A DNA stretch of 64,000 nucleotides from contig NZ_CP107811.1 of assembly GCF_036346105.1 (NCBI RefSeq), positions 2,734,501 through 2,798,500 on the forward strand, written 5' to 3'. Under the pieces are notes generated by a model. It was not told where the DNA came from. It searched no databases and saw nothing but the letters and a program-made list of their open reading frames with translations. This DNA comes from Streptomyces sp. NBC_00539. Its GTDB lineage: Bacteria; Actinomycetota; Actinomycetes; Streptomycetales; Streptomycetaceae. Of the stretch, positions 53,362 through 61,583 are shown one piece after another (the stretch's first letter is position 1; each line of letters starts with the position of its first letter). Position numbers and translations under genes: made by a program.

Positions 53362-54844
53362 CGGCGATCACCTTCCCCACGTCCACCGGCAGCCGCAGTG
53401 TGAACAGCGCCCCGCCCCCGCTGCCGTTGGCGGCCGTGATGTCGCCGCCGTGGATGTGCGCGTTCTCCCTCGCGATGGACAGGCCCAGCCCGCTCCCGTC
53501 CGACTTCGGCCGGGACGCGCTCGCCTTGTAGAACCGGTCGAAGACGTGCGGCAGCACCTCCTCCGGAATGCCCGGACCGTTGTCCTTGACCGCGATCAGC
53601 AGCCACTCCCCCTCCACCCGCACCGACACCCGCACCGGCGAGCCGCCGTGCTTGAGCGCGTTGCCGATGAGGTTGGCCAGGATCACGTCGAGCCGCCGCG
53701 GGTCCAGCCGCACCACGATCCCGCGCTCCGCGTCGAGTTCCACGGCGTCGAGCCACGCCCGCGCGTCGATGCAGGCCGTGACCTGGTCGGCGACGTCCAC
53801 GTCGTCCAGTACGAGGCGCGCCGTCCCCGCGTCGAAGCGGGTGACCTCCATCAGGTTCTCCACCAGGTCGTTCAGCCGCCGGGTCTCGCTGACCACCAGC
53901 GCCACCGCCGGTGCGATCATCGGATCGAGGTCGTCGACCTCCTCCTCCAGCACCTCGGCGACCGCCGTCAACGCCGTCAGCGGCGTCCGCAGTTCGTGCG
54001 ACATGTCCGCGACGAAGCGCCGACTGGCCTCCTCCCGGGCGCTCATGTCGGCGACCTTCTTCTCCAGCGCCTCCGCCGTCTTGTTGAAGGTGTGCGACAG
54101 GTCGGCGAGCTCGTCGGTCCCCGACACGTCGAGCCGGTGGTCCAGTTCGCCCTCCCCGAGCCGCCGCGCCGCGTCCCCCAGCCGTTGTACGGGCTTGAGC
54201 ACGGTCCGGGCGGCGGCCTGCGCCAGCAGCGCGGAGCCGAGCAGCGCGAGACCCGTCGCGATGGTCAGCGACCAGCCCAGCGCGTTGAGGTCGTCGCGTT
54301 CCTGCGCGAGCGACTTGTACATGTAACCCGTCGGGCCGCCGCCCACGATCCGTGTCCCGCCCACCAGGTACGGGTTGCCGCGCGGCTTCGTGCGCTGCCA
54401 GTACATGTGGTACTCGGCGTCGTTGGCGGCCGTCGTCTTCTGTCGGTCGTTCACTGCGTGCTGGAGGGATGCGGGTACGTCGTCCAGCCCGAAGGAGTCG
54501 GGGCCGGCCGCGCCGAACACCTTGCGGCCGTTCTTGAGTTCGTCCACCAGCAGCACGCTGTACCCGGGGCTGCTGCCCGCCATCAGCTCGGCGGTGCGCT
54601 GCAACTCCTCGGGGGTCGGGTCGGCGGGCAGCGCCGCGGCCCGGTTCTGCATCTCCTGCCGGAAGTCGCCGAGGGCCGCGTCCTGGGTACGGGTGAGCAC
54701 CGCCTCGCGGTTGAGCCAGTAGGCGATCCCGGAGGCGGACACGGCGGCCGTCAGCGCGACGAGGGCGAACACGACGAGGAGCCGCAGCCGCAGACTGGTC
54801 CAGCGCCGGCCCGCGAACACGCCCCGCACGAACTGCTTGGTCAC
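53351..54844 (-). CDS. afsQ2: Sensor histidine kinase AfsQ2
   Basis: A 497-residue membrane kinase: helix 1 (20-42), an outer sensor domain (43-190), helix 2 (~190-212), HAMP (KPVQRLGDAARRLG), dimerisation domain with phospho-acceptor His283 in FVADMSHELRTPLTAL, and ATPase boxes ILANLIGNALKHG, DNGPGIPEE and GSGLGLSIA. It phosphorylates AfsQ1, encoded upstream with a 4-base overlap (ATGA). In S. coelicolor AfsQ1/Q2 acts on antibiotic synthesis and nitrogen use when glutamate is the nitrogen source. Confidence 0.92.
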   Translation of the reverse strand: MTKQFVRGVFAGRRWTSLRLRLLVVFALVALTAAVSASGIAYWLNREAVLTRTQDAALGDFRQEMQNRAAALPADPTPEELQRTAELMAGSSPGYSVLLVDELKNGRKVFGAAGPDSFGLDDVPASLQHAVNDRQKTTAANDAEYHMYWQRTKPRGNPYLVGGTRIVGGGPTGYMYKSLAQERDDLNALGWSLTIATGLALLGSALLAQAAARTVLKPVQRLGDAARRLGEGELDHRLDVSGTDELADLSHTFNKTAEALEKKVADMSAREEASRRFVADMSHELRTPLTALTAVAEVLEEEVDDLDPMIAPAVALVVSETRRLNDLVENLMEVTRFDAGTARLVLDDVDVADQVTACIDARAWLDAVELDAERGIVVRLDPRRLDVILANLIGNALKHGGSPVRVSVRVEGEWLLIAVKDNGPGIPEEVLPHVFDRFYKASASRPKSDGSGLGLSIARENAHIHGGDITAANGSGGGALFTLRLPVDVGKVIAGEA

Positions 54845-55518
54845 TGCGGGGAGTCCAGGCGGTAGCCGACGCCGCGGACCGTACGGATCAGCGTGGGCGA
54901 GGACGGGACCTCCTCGACCTTCGCGCGCAGCCGCTGCACGCAGGCGTCGACGAGGCGCGAGTCACCGAGGTAGTCGTGCTCCCAGACCAGGCGCAGCAAC
55001 TGCTGCCGCGACAGGGCCTGGCCGGGCCTGCGGCTGAGCTCCAGCAGCAGGCGCAGCTCGGTCGGGGTGAGTTGGAGGTCGTCGCCGTTCTTCGTCACCG
55101 TCATGGCGGCGCGGTCGATGACCAGGGACCCGAACACGGCGGAGTCACTGGCCTCGCGTTCGCCGCGGCGCAGCACGGCCCGGATCCGGGCGTCGAGCAC
55201 CCGGCCCTGGACGGGTTTGACAACGTAGTCATCGGCTCCGGACTCCAGCCCGACCACCACGTCGATGTCGTCGCTGCGCGCGGTCAGCAAGATGATCGGC
55301 AGCTGGTCGGTGCGCCGGATCCGCCGGCACACCTCGAAGCCGTCGATCCCGGGCAGCATCACGTCCAGCACGATCAGGTCCGGCCGCTGCTCGCGCAGCA
55401 GTTTCAGGCCGTCCTCGCCCGTCGCCGCGGTGGCCACACGGTGGCCCTGGCGGGACAGGGAGAGTTCGAGGGCCGTGCGGATGGCGTCGTCGTCCTCGAT
55501 CAGCAACAGGAAAGGCAC
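54841..55518 (-). CDS. afsQ1: Response regulator AfsQ1 (OmpR/PhoB family)
   Basis: A 225-residue regulator: receiver domain starting VPFLLLIEDDDAIRT, phospho-acceptor Asp in DLIVLDVMLPGIDG, conserved Thr and Lys in LTARSDD and YVVKPV; winged-helix DNA-binding domain from ~130 (LTPTELRLLLELSRRPG, RLVDACVQRLRAKVE, IRTVRGVGYRL). I start at GTG 55518 because it gives the family length; ATG 55536 is possible. It overlaps afsQ2. The divergent sigQ and the intergenic AfsQ1 box confirm the locus. Confidence 0.95.
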   Translation of the reverse strand: MPFLLLIEDDDAIRTALELSLSRQGHRVATAATGEDGLKLLREQRPDLIVLDVMLPGIDGFEVCRRIRRTDQLPIILLTARSDDIDVVVGLESGADDYVVKPVQGRVLDARIRAVLRRGEREASDSAVFGSLVIDRAAMTVTKNGDDLQLTPTELRLLLELSRRPGQALSRQQLLRLVWEHDYLGDSRLVDACVQRLRAKVEEVPSSPTLIRTVRGVGYRLDSPQ

Positions 55519-55588
55519 GGGCTCATTCTGTCCCATCGGCCGTCGGGACTCGACCGTCCGTCGTACGGGGACGCGGACGCGGGCCGCT

Positions 55589-55604
55589 GTGACAGGGCTG
55601 TGAC
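55589..55604. promoter_or_regulatory. AfsQ1-binding box GTGAC-N6-GTGAC
   Basis: GTGACAGGGCTGTGAC matches perfectly the published S. coelicolor AfsQ1 consensus GTnAC-N6-GTnAC. It lies in the afsQ1-sigQ intergenic region, 85 bases before the sigQ ATG, as expected for direct control of sigQ by AfsQ1. Confidence 0.85.
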
Positions 55605-55688
55605 AGTCGCAGGACACCGCGGTTAAGTCGGCGGGGCAGGCTTCTACCAGAGACGGACCGAAGCAGACTCCACGACGGGGGGCGCGAG

Positions 55689-56381
55689 ATGAACACGCTG
55701 CACAGCACCACGACCAGCGCGGTCGTCACGCGGCTGCACGATGCGAACCGCCGGGCGGGTGTCCGTACGGCGACGGTCGCCCGTCAGCGGCCGACGCATC
55801 CTGTAGCCATTGACGCGAACACGTACCAGGCGGTTCCCGCCCCGCGACTTCCTTCCGCCTCGGAGGCGGAATTCACGGCGTACGTGCAGGAACGCCGGGC
55901 CGCGCTGTACGCGACGGCGTTCCACCTCACCGGCGACCGGTACGAGGCGGAGGACCTGCTGCAGAGCGCGCTGTTCTCGACGTACCGGGCGTGGGACCGG
56001 ATCAGCGACAAGGCGGCCGTCGGCGGGTACCTGCGGCGCACGATGACGAACCTGCACATCAGCGCGTGGCGTCGGCGGAAGCTGAACGAGTACCCGACGG
56101 AGGAGCTGCCGGAGACGGCCTCGGACACGGACGCGATGCGGGGTACGGAGCTGCGGGCGGTGCTGTGGCAGGCGCTGGCCCGGATCCCGGAGCCGCAGCG
56201 GACGATGCTGGTGCTGCGGTACTACGAGGGCCGCACGGACCCGGAGATCGCGGAGATCCTGGGCATCAGCGTCGGCACGGTGAAGTCCAGCATCTGGCGG
56301 TCGCTGCGGCGGCTGCGCGAGGACGACGCCCTGAGCTTCGGCCGGGACGAGGCGGAGTCCTTCGGGGAGCTCGTCGCCTGA
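55689..56381 (+). CDS. sigQ: RNA polymerase sigma factor SigQ (SigE family)
   Basis: A 230-residue ECF-like sigma factor. Residues 1-55 are a low-complexity extension; region 2 is at about 58-130 (EFTAYVQERRAALYATAFHLTGDRYEAEDLLQSALFSTYRAWDRI), region 4 at ~150-210 (LARIPEPQRTMLVLRYYEGRTDPEIAEILGISVGTVKSSIWRSLRRLR). The gene is divergent from afsQ1, as for S. coelicolor sigQ, which opposes antibiotic production there. An AfsQ1 box lies in its promoter. Confidence 0.92.
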   Translation: MNTLHSTTTSAVVTRLHDANRRAGVRTATVARQRPTHPVAIDANTYQAVPAPRLPSASEAEFTAYVQERRAALYATAFHLTGDRYEAEDLLQSALFSTYRAWDRISDKAAVGGYLRRTMTNLHISAWRRRKLNEYPTEELPETASDTDAMRGTELRAVLWQALARIPEPQRTMLVLRYYEGRTDPEIAEILGISVGTVKSSIWRSLRRLREDDALSFGRDEAESFGELVA

Positions 56382-56440
56382 CGAAGACCATCGGGCCGAG
56401 GGGGCCCGTCCTACGGGGGTGGGGCGGGGGCCGCGGGGGG

Positions 56441-56486
56441 AAGAGGCGGGATCAAGCGGTCGGGGGTCCGCATGATCCCGCCTCTT
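56441..56486. terminator. 14-bp stem terminator after sigQ
   Basis: AAGAGGCGGGATCA (56441-56454) pairs with TGATCCCGCCTCTT (56473-56486) across an 18-base loop. Confidence 0.65.
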
Positions 56487-56540
56487 CGCATGCGCGGCGA
56501 CGTTCGGGGCGCGGATCCGGGCCTCACGGGGCGACCCCGG

Positions 56541-56930
56541 CCAACCCCAGCCCCGTCGGCGTTTGAGGCGCGGGGTCTGGGGCCTCACCGGGCCAACCCC
56601 GGCCAACCCCAGCCCCGCCGGCGTTTGAGGCGCGGGGTCGGGGGCGGAGCCCCAGGAAACCCGGCTCCGCCGGGCACCGGGCTCTGCCCGGACCCGCGCC
56701 TCAAACGCCGGCGAGGCTGAAAGTTACGCCCCCGGCACCGGGAAGCCAGGCCGGTGGGGCTGAAAGTTTGCCCCCGGCACCGGGAAGCCGAAGGCCGGTG
56801 GGGCTGGGTTGGCCCGGCCCGGCGCCCCGAACCCCAGCGGGGCTGGAGTTGGCCCGGTCCGCTCCTCAAACGCCCGCGAGGCTGCGAGTTGCGCCCCCGG
56901 CACCGGGAAGCCGAAGGCCGACGGGGCTGG
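56541..56930. repeat. Cluster of Streptomyces intergenic repeats
   Basis: Two direct copies of a ~40-bp element ending GGCGTTTGAGGCGCGGGGT (56541-56580, 56601-56640), two inverted copies (56691-56720, 56857-56890), and three copies of a ~42-bp element containing GCCCCCGGCACCGGGAAGCC (56720-56762, 56763-56806, 56886-56929). No gene is credible here. Such GCCGGCGTTTGAGG elements are scattered through streptomycete genomes. Confidence 0.75.
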
Positions 56931-57026
56931 TGCGGCGCGGCGGAGCCGTGAAGTGCACGGGGGCGCAGGCGCGAGGAGAACGCGGGCGGTGGCGCAGGGG
57001 GGCCGAGCAAACCCCCCGGCCAGGGG

Positions 57027-57659
57027 TTAGGCGGGGGCTGCCGTGCGGTGGCGGCCCGCCGCGCAGGCAGCCAGGCGGCCGAGCGCCTCGTCGCGGGCGC
57101 AGGCGTACGCGCCGAGCGCGGTGTGCCGGGCCACGATGCCCCGCTCCGCCCGCATCAGCCGCCAACCCCTGCGCAGCAGGAACGGCACCGACTTGCGCCC
57201 CTCGCGCAGATCCCGCGCCAGCCGCCGGCGGAACGTCGTCGACGGCCGCCCCCGCAGGCAGATCGCGTCCGCCAGCAGCCCCAGCTCCTGGCACCGGGCC
57301 ACGATGTCGGCCGCGAAGATCCCCTCCGCGATGAACAGCGGCGTCCGGGCGATGTCCAGCGTCTCCGACCCCGTCCGCGAGGACGTCGCGATGGAGTACA
57401 CCGGCACCTCGGTACGCCCCTCCCCGCACAGTTCCGCGATCGCGGCGACCGCCGCCTGCGCGTCCCACGACAGCGGCGAGTCCCAGTCGATGTCGGAGCT
57501 GCCCTCCACCAGCGGCAGCGTCGGGTCGTCGCCCTCCTTGTAGAAGTCGTCCAGGCGCAGCACGGGCAGGCCCGAGCGGGCCGCGAGCGAGGACTTGCCG
57601 GAGCCCGAGGGCCCGGTCAGCAGGACGACGCGCGTGGGGAGGGGGGAGGAGGAGCTCAC
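57027..57659 (-). CDS. Uridine kinase-like P-loop protein
   Basis: A ~210-residue cytoplasmic kinase-like protein: Walker A LTGPSGSGKSSLAA, LRLDDFYKEGDDPTLP (the substrate/metal DDFY motif of uridine kinases), PLFIAEGIFAADI (Walker B-like), and an Arg-rich lid (FRRRLARDLREGRKS). It may phosphorylate a nucleoside. Start uncertain: GTG 57659 is given; GTG 57686 adds nine residues. In S. coelicolor a similar gene neighbours sigQ. Confidence 0.75.
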   Translation of the reverse strand: MSSSSPLPTRVVLLTGPSGSGKSSLAARSGLPVLRLDDFYKEGDDPTLPLVEGSSDIDWDSPLSWDAQAAVAAIAELCGEGRTEVPVYSIATSSRTGSETLDIARTPLFIAEGIFAADIVARCQELGLLADAICLRGRPSTTFRRRLARDLREGRKSVPFLLRRGWRLMRAERGIVARHTALGAYACARDEALGRLAACAAGRHRTAAPA

Positions 57660-57718
57660 GGGACACCAGTTTGAGTCCTCCCCCACGAAAAAACAAAAGG
57701 GGAGCTCCGGCCCACGCG

Positions 57719-57746
57719 CCCTGACGGCCCTACCGGTCCGTCAGGG
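57719..57746. promoter_or_regulatory. Hairpin CCCTGACGG/CCGTCAGGG in the gap before the 57865 gene
   Basis: A 9-bp stem (57719-57727 with 57738-57746) in the 205-base divergent intergenic region. Could be an operator or an upstream regulatory element; not at a gene end. Confidence 0.35.
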
Positions 57747-57864
57747 GAGGAGGTCTCCACGAACGAGTGACCTCAGCGGCTCCGGGATCCGGCGGGTTGG
57801 TGTCCGGCACGCCACCTCAACTACGCTGCGTGCGCACGCGACTACGACCTCAGGCGGGATCCCC

Positions 57865-58215
57865 ATGGCACGTCACGCAGCCCCCGGCAGCTCCACGCTG
57901 CGCTCCGCAGGCATCACGCTCTCCATGGCCGGTGCGGCCCTGGCCATGGCCGCCGGCGGCGCCCAGGCGGGCGAACTCTCCGTCCCGGCGGCCCTGGCCG
58001 GCGTCACCGACCCGATCGCGAACCTCAAGGTGAACCCGCTCGCCCACACCGGCGTGGACCCCCTCGACAACGGCGTGGGCACCAAGGTCGCGGACTTCCC
58101 GGCGGTCGGCACCACCATGGTCACCGGCATCCTGACCCAGGGCCCCTCGGTCGGTGAACTGCCCACCGCCGCCGCGGGCTCGCTCCTCGGCCCGCTGCTG
58201 CCCGGAGCGAAGTGA
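57865..58215 (+). CDS. Small secreted protein
   Basis: A 116-residue protein with a clear signal peptide (MARHAAPGSSTLRSAGITLSMAGAALAMAAGGAQA, cleavage after AQA), and a ~80-residue mature part (LAGVTDPIANLKVNPLAHTGVDPLDNGVGTKV...), Gly/Pro/Thr-rich with no cysteines. No enzyme motif. This class of short secreted streptomycete protein has no settled function. It is followed by a bidirectional hairpin. Confidence 0.75.
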   Translation: MARHAAPGSSTLRSAGITLSMAGAALAMAAGGAQAGELSVPAALAGVTDPIANLKVNPLAHTGVDPLDNGVGTKVADFPAVGTTMVTGILTQGPSVGELPTAAAGSLLGPLLPGAK

Positions 58216-58221
58216 CACGAA

Positions 58222-58254
58222 GGCCCCGGCAGCGCGGGGGACGCTGCCGGGGCC
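58222..58254. terminator. 13-bp hairpin between convergent genes
   Basis: GGCCCCGGCAGCG (58222-58234) pairs with CGCTGCCGGGGCC (58242-58254). Confidence 0.75.
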
Positions 58255-58269
58255 GGTTCGCGAGTGCCC

Positions 58270-59166
58270 CTAGTACGAGGAGCCGGACGCGCCCAGCGAA
58301 CCCGTGGGGTGCCAGACCGTCTTGGTCTCCAGGAACGCCGTCATGCGCGACGTGCCCGGGTCGGCGGTCCAGTCGTCCACAGGCTGTGGACGCAGGACGC
58401 GCTTGAGGTTGTCGGCCGCGGCGATCTCCAGCTCCTTGGCAAGCGCCGCGCCGGCGCCCGCCAGGTCGATCGCGTTGACGTCCTGGTGGGACGCCAGGTG
58501 CGGGCCCATCTCGGCGGCCTTGCCGGACAGGATGTTGACCACGCCGCCGGGCAGGTCGGACGTCGCCAGCACCTCGCCCAGCGAGAGGGCGGGCAGCGGG
58601 GACTTCTCCGAGGCGATCACCACGACCGTGTTGCCCGTGGCGATGACCGGCGCGATCACCGAGACCAGGCCCAGGAACGACGAGTCCTGCGGGGCGACGA
58701 CGGTGACGACACCGGTCGGCTCCGGCGTGGACAGGTTGAAGAACGGACCCGCGACCGGGTTGGCGGCTCCCACGACCTGGCCGATCTTGTCGGTCCAGCC
58801 CGCGTACCAGACCCAGCGGTCGATGGCCGCGTCCACGACGGCGGCGGCCTTCACCTTGGACAGGCCCTCCGCCTCGCGGACCTCGTGGACGAACTGCCCG
58901 CGGCGGCCCTCCAGCATCTCGGCGATGCGGTAGAGGATCTGGCCGCGGTTGTACGCGGTCGCGCCCGCCCAGCCGCCGAAGGCCTTGCGCGCGGCGACGA
59001 CCGCGTCACGGGCGTCCTTGCGGGAGGACAGGGGGGCGTTGGCCAGCCACTTGCCGTTGGAGTCCGTCACCTCGTACACCCGGCCGCTCTCGGAGCGGGG
59101 GAACTTGCCCCCGACGTACAGCTTGTAGGTCTTGAAGACGTTCAGACGCGTGGTCGTCTCAGACAT
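58270..59166 (-). CDS. Aldehyde dehydrogenase-fold protein lacking the catalytic region
   Basis: A 298-residue protein similar to the N-terminal NAD-binding half of aldehyde dehydrogenases (YKLYVGGKFPRSESG, NAPLSSRKDARDAVVAARKAFGGW, TPEPTGVVTVVAPQDSSFLGL, VIATGNTVVVIASEKSPLPAL) but ending just where the catalytic Glu and Cys would follow. Its start codon overlaps the stop of the complete ALDH gene by 8 bases (ATGTCTGA). The pair resembles ALDH16, a single protein in animals and some bacteria with a catalytic ALDH domain followed by a Cys-less one; here it is two ORFs. The truncation looks regular, with no frameshift remnant. Confidence 0.8.
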   Translation of the reverse strand: MSETTTRLNVFKTYKLYVGGKFPRSESGRVYEVTDSNGKWLANAPLSSRKDARDAVVAARKAFGGWAGATAYNRGQILYRIAEMLEGRRGQFVHEVREAEGLSKVKAAAVVDAAIDRWVWYAGWTDKIGQVVGAANPVAGPFFNLSTPEPTGVVTVVAPQDSSFLGLVSVIAPVIATGNTVVVIASEKSPLPALSLGEVLATSDLPGGVVNILSGKAAEMGPHLASHQDVNAIDLAGAGAALAKELEIAAADNLKRVLRPQPVDDWTADPGTSRMTAFLETKTVWHPTGSLGASGSSY

Positions 59167-60601
59167 CGAGGTAAGCCTCCAGGCCGTGGCGACCGCCCTC
59201 GCGGCCGAAGCCCGACTCCTTGTAGCCGCCGAAGGGCGAGGTCGGGTCGAACTTGTTGAACGTGTTGGCCCACACCACACCCGCGCGGAGCTTGTTCGCG
59301 ACCGCGAGGATGCGCGAGCCCTTCTCCGTCCAGATGCCGGCGGACAGGCCGTACTGGCTGTTGTTGGCCTTCGCCACGGCCTCGTCGGGCGTACGGAAGG
59401 TCAGTACGGACAGCACCGGGCCGAAGATCTCGTCGCGGGCGACGGTGTGCGCCTGGGTGACGTTGGTGAACAGCGTCGGGGCGAACCAGTAGCCGGAGGA
59501 CGGCAGCTCGCACGCCGGGGACCAGCGCTCGGCGCCCTCGGCCTCGCCGGTGTCGGCGAGCGCGGTGATCCGGGCCAGCTGCTCGGCGGAGTTGATCGCG
59601 CCGATGTCGGTGTTCTTGTCGAGCGGGTCACCGAGGCGCAGCGTCGAGAGGCGGCGCTTGAGGGAGTCCAGCAGCTCGTCGTGGATCGACTCCTGGACCA
59701 GCAGGCGCGAGCCCGCGCAGCAGACCTGGCCCTGGTTGAAGAAGATGCCGGTGACGATGCCCTCGACGGCCTGGTCGATGGGGGCGTCGTCGAAGACGAT
59801 GTTGGCGCCCTTGCCGCCCAGCTCCAGGGTGACCTTCTTGTCGGTGCCGGCGACGTGGCGGGCGATCTTCTTGCCCACCGCCGTGGAGCCGGTGAAGGCG
59901 ACCTTGTTGACGTCGGGGTGCTCGACGAGGGCCGCGCCCGCGTCGCCGTACCCCGTGAGGATGTTGACGACGCCCTTGGGCAGACCGGCCTGGCGGCAGA
60001 TGTCCGCGAAGAACAGGGCGGACAGCGGGGTGGTCTCGGCGGGCTTGAGGACGACCGTGTTGCCGGTGGCGAGCGCGGGGGCGATCTTCCACGCGAGCAT
60101 CAGCAGCGGGAAGTTCCACGGGATGACCTGGCCGGCCACGCCGAGCGGGCGCGGGTTCGCGCCGTAGCCGGCGTGGTCGAGCTTGTCGGCCCAGCCCGCG
60201 TAGTAGAAGAAGTGCGCGGCGACCAGGGGGAGGTCCGCGTCGCGGGTCTCCTTGATCGGCTTGCCGTTGTCCAGGGTCTCCAGGACGGCCAGCTCGCGGC
60301 TGCGCTCCTGGATGATCCGGGCGATGCGGAAGAGGTACTTGGCGCGCTCGGAGCCCGGCAGCGCGGACCACTTCTCGAAGGCCTTGCGGGCGGCCTTGAC
60401 GGCGCGGTCGACATCGGCGGCGCCGGCCTGGGCGACCTCGGAGAGGACTTCCTCGGACGACGGCGAGACGGTCTTGAAGACCTTGCCGTCGGCGGCGTCG
60501 GTGAACTCGCCGTCGATGAAGAGGCCGTAGGAGGGGGCGATGTCGACGACCGAGCGGGACTCGGGGGCCGGCGCGTACTCGAAGGGGGAAGGCTTGTTCA
60601 T
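59159..60601 (-). CDS. Aldehyde dehydrogenase (catalytic subunit)
   Basis: A 480-residue NAD-dependent ALDH. Motifs: GLFIDGEFTDAADGK, VIPWNFPLLMLAWKIAPALATGNTVV, KPAETTPLSAL, GSTAVGKKI, the catalytic Glu in TLELGGKGAN and the catalytic Cys in FFNQGQVCCAGSR; EIFGPVLSV and PFGGYKESGFGREGG near the end. It begins 7 bases after deoC's stop, so in this operon it is well placed to oxidise the acetaldehyde released by DeoC to acetate. Confidence 0.92.
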   Translation of the reverse strand: MNKPSPFEYAPAPESRSVVDIAPSYGLFIDGEFTDAADGKVFKTVSPSSEEVLSEVAQAGAADVDRAVKAARKAFEKWSALPGSERAKYLFRIARIIQERSRELAVLETLDNGKPIKETRDADLPLVAAHFFYYAGWADKLDHAGYGANPRPLGVAGQVIPWNFPLLMLAWKIAPALATGNTVVLKPAETTPLSALFFADICRQAGLPKGVVNILTGYGDAGAALVEHPDVNKVAFTGSTAVGKKIARHVAGTDKKVTLELGGKGANIVFDDAPIDQAVEGIVTGIFFNQGQVCCAGSRLLVQESIHDELLDSLKRRLSTLRLGDPLDKNTDIGAINSAEQLARITALADTGEAEGAERWSPACELPSSGYWFAPTLFTNVTQAHTVARDEIFGPVLSVLTFRTPDEAVAKANNSQYGLSAGIWTEKGSRILAVANKLRAGVVWANTFNKFDPTSPFGGYKESGFGREGGRHGLEAYLDV

Positions 60602-60608
60602 GAGGGTC

Positions 60609-61577
60609 TCAGTCCACCGTCACGTAGTCGGGACCGGAGTAACGCCCGGTGCTCAGCTTCTGGCGCTGCATCAGCAGGTCGTTGAGCAGGCTGGAGGCGC
60701 CGAAGCGGAACCAGTGGTTGCTCAGCCAGTCCTCGCCCACGGTCTCGTTGACCAGGACCAGGAACTTGATCGCGTCCTTGGTGGTGCGGATGCCGCCGGC
60801 CGGCTTCACGCCGATCTGGATTCCAGTCTGCTCCTTGAAGTCGCGTACGGCTTCGAGCATGAGCAGGGTGTTGGCGGGGGTGGCGTTGACGCCGACCTTG
60901 CCGGTGGAGGTCTTGATGAAGTCGGCGCCCGCGAGCATGCCGATCCAGGAGGCGCGGCGGATGTTGTCGTAGGTCGACAGCTCGCCGGTCTCGAAGATGA
61001 CCTTCAGCCGGGCGGCGCTGCCGTCCTCTCGGACGCACGCCTCCTTGACGGCCTTGATCAGCTCGTACGTCTCCAGGTAGCGGCCGGCGAGGAAGGCGCC
61101 ACGGTCGATGACCATGTCGATCTCGTCGGCGCCGGCGGCGACGGCGTCCCGGGTGTCCGCGAGCTTGACGGGCAGGGCGGCGCGGCCGGCCGGGAAGGCG
61201 GTCGCGACGGACGCCACCTTGACGTCGGCGCCGTTCAGGGCGGCCTTGGCGGTGGCCACCATGTCCGGGTAGACGCAGACCGCGGCGGTCATGGGCGTCG
61301 TCCGGTCGGTCGGGTCGGGGTTGACGGCCTTGGCGGAGAGCGCCCGCACCTTGCCCGGGGTGTCCGCACCCTCAAGCGTGGTCAGGTCGATCATCGAGAT
61401 GGCCAGGTCGATGGCGTACGCCTTGGCCGTCGTCTTGATCGAGCGGGTGCCGAGGGAGGCCGCGCGGGCCTCCAGTCCGACTGCGTCTACGCCGGGCAGC
61501 CCGTGCAGGAAGCGGCGCAGCGCACTGTCGGACGTCGTCACGTCAGCGAATGCGGTGAGGGTGGTGGGCATGGTCAC
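60609..61577 (-). CDS. deoC: Deoxyribose-phosphate aldolase
   Basis: A 322-residue class I aldolase splitting 2-deoxyribose-5-phosphate into glyceraldehyde-3-phosphate and acetaldehyde. Seen: AAVCVYPDMV, DEIDMVIDRGAFLAG, LKVIFETGELSTYD, FIKTSTGKVGVNATPANTLLM (Schiff-base Lys in K-T-S-T-G-K) and KPAGGIRTTKDA. I place the start at GTG 61577 (VTMPTT) rather than ATG 61571: TATGCT (61584-61589, minus strand) ends 6 bases before it, giving a leaderless mRNA. First gene of a deoC-ALDH-ALDH' operon; the CTACGCGCGTAG operator abuts its -10. Confidence 0.92.
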   Translation of the reverse strand: MTMPTTLTAFADVTTSDSALRRFLHGLPGVDAVGLEARAASLGTRSIKTTAKAYAIDLAISMIDLTTLEGADTPGKVRALSAKAVNPDPTDRTTPMTAAVCVYPDMVATAKAALNGADVKVASVATAFPAGRAALPVKLADTRDAVAAGADEIDMVIDRGAFLAGRYLETYELIKAVKEACVREDGSAARLKVIFETGELSTYDNIRRASWIGMLAGADFIKTSTGKVGVNATPANTLLMLEAVRDFKEQTGIQIGVKPAGGIRTTKDAIKFLVLVNETVGEDWLSNHWFRFGASSLLNDLLMQRQKLSTGRYSGPDYVTVD

Positions 61578-61583
61578 CAGATG

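Noticed and set aside
56585-57010. Minus-strand 141-codon frame in the repeat cluster
   Set aside because: Made of translated intergenic repeats; no start signal or conserved pattern.
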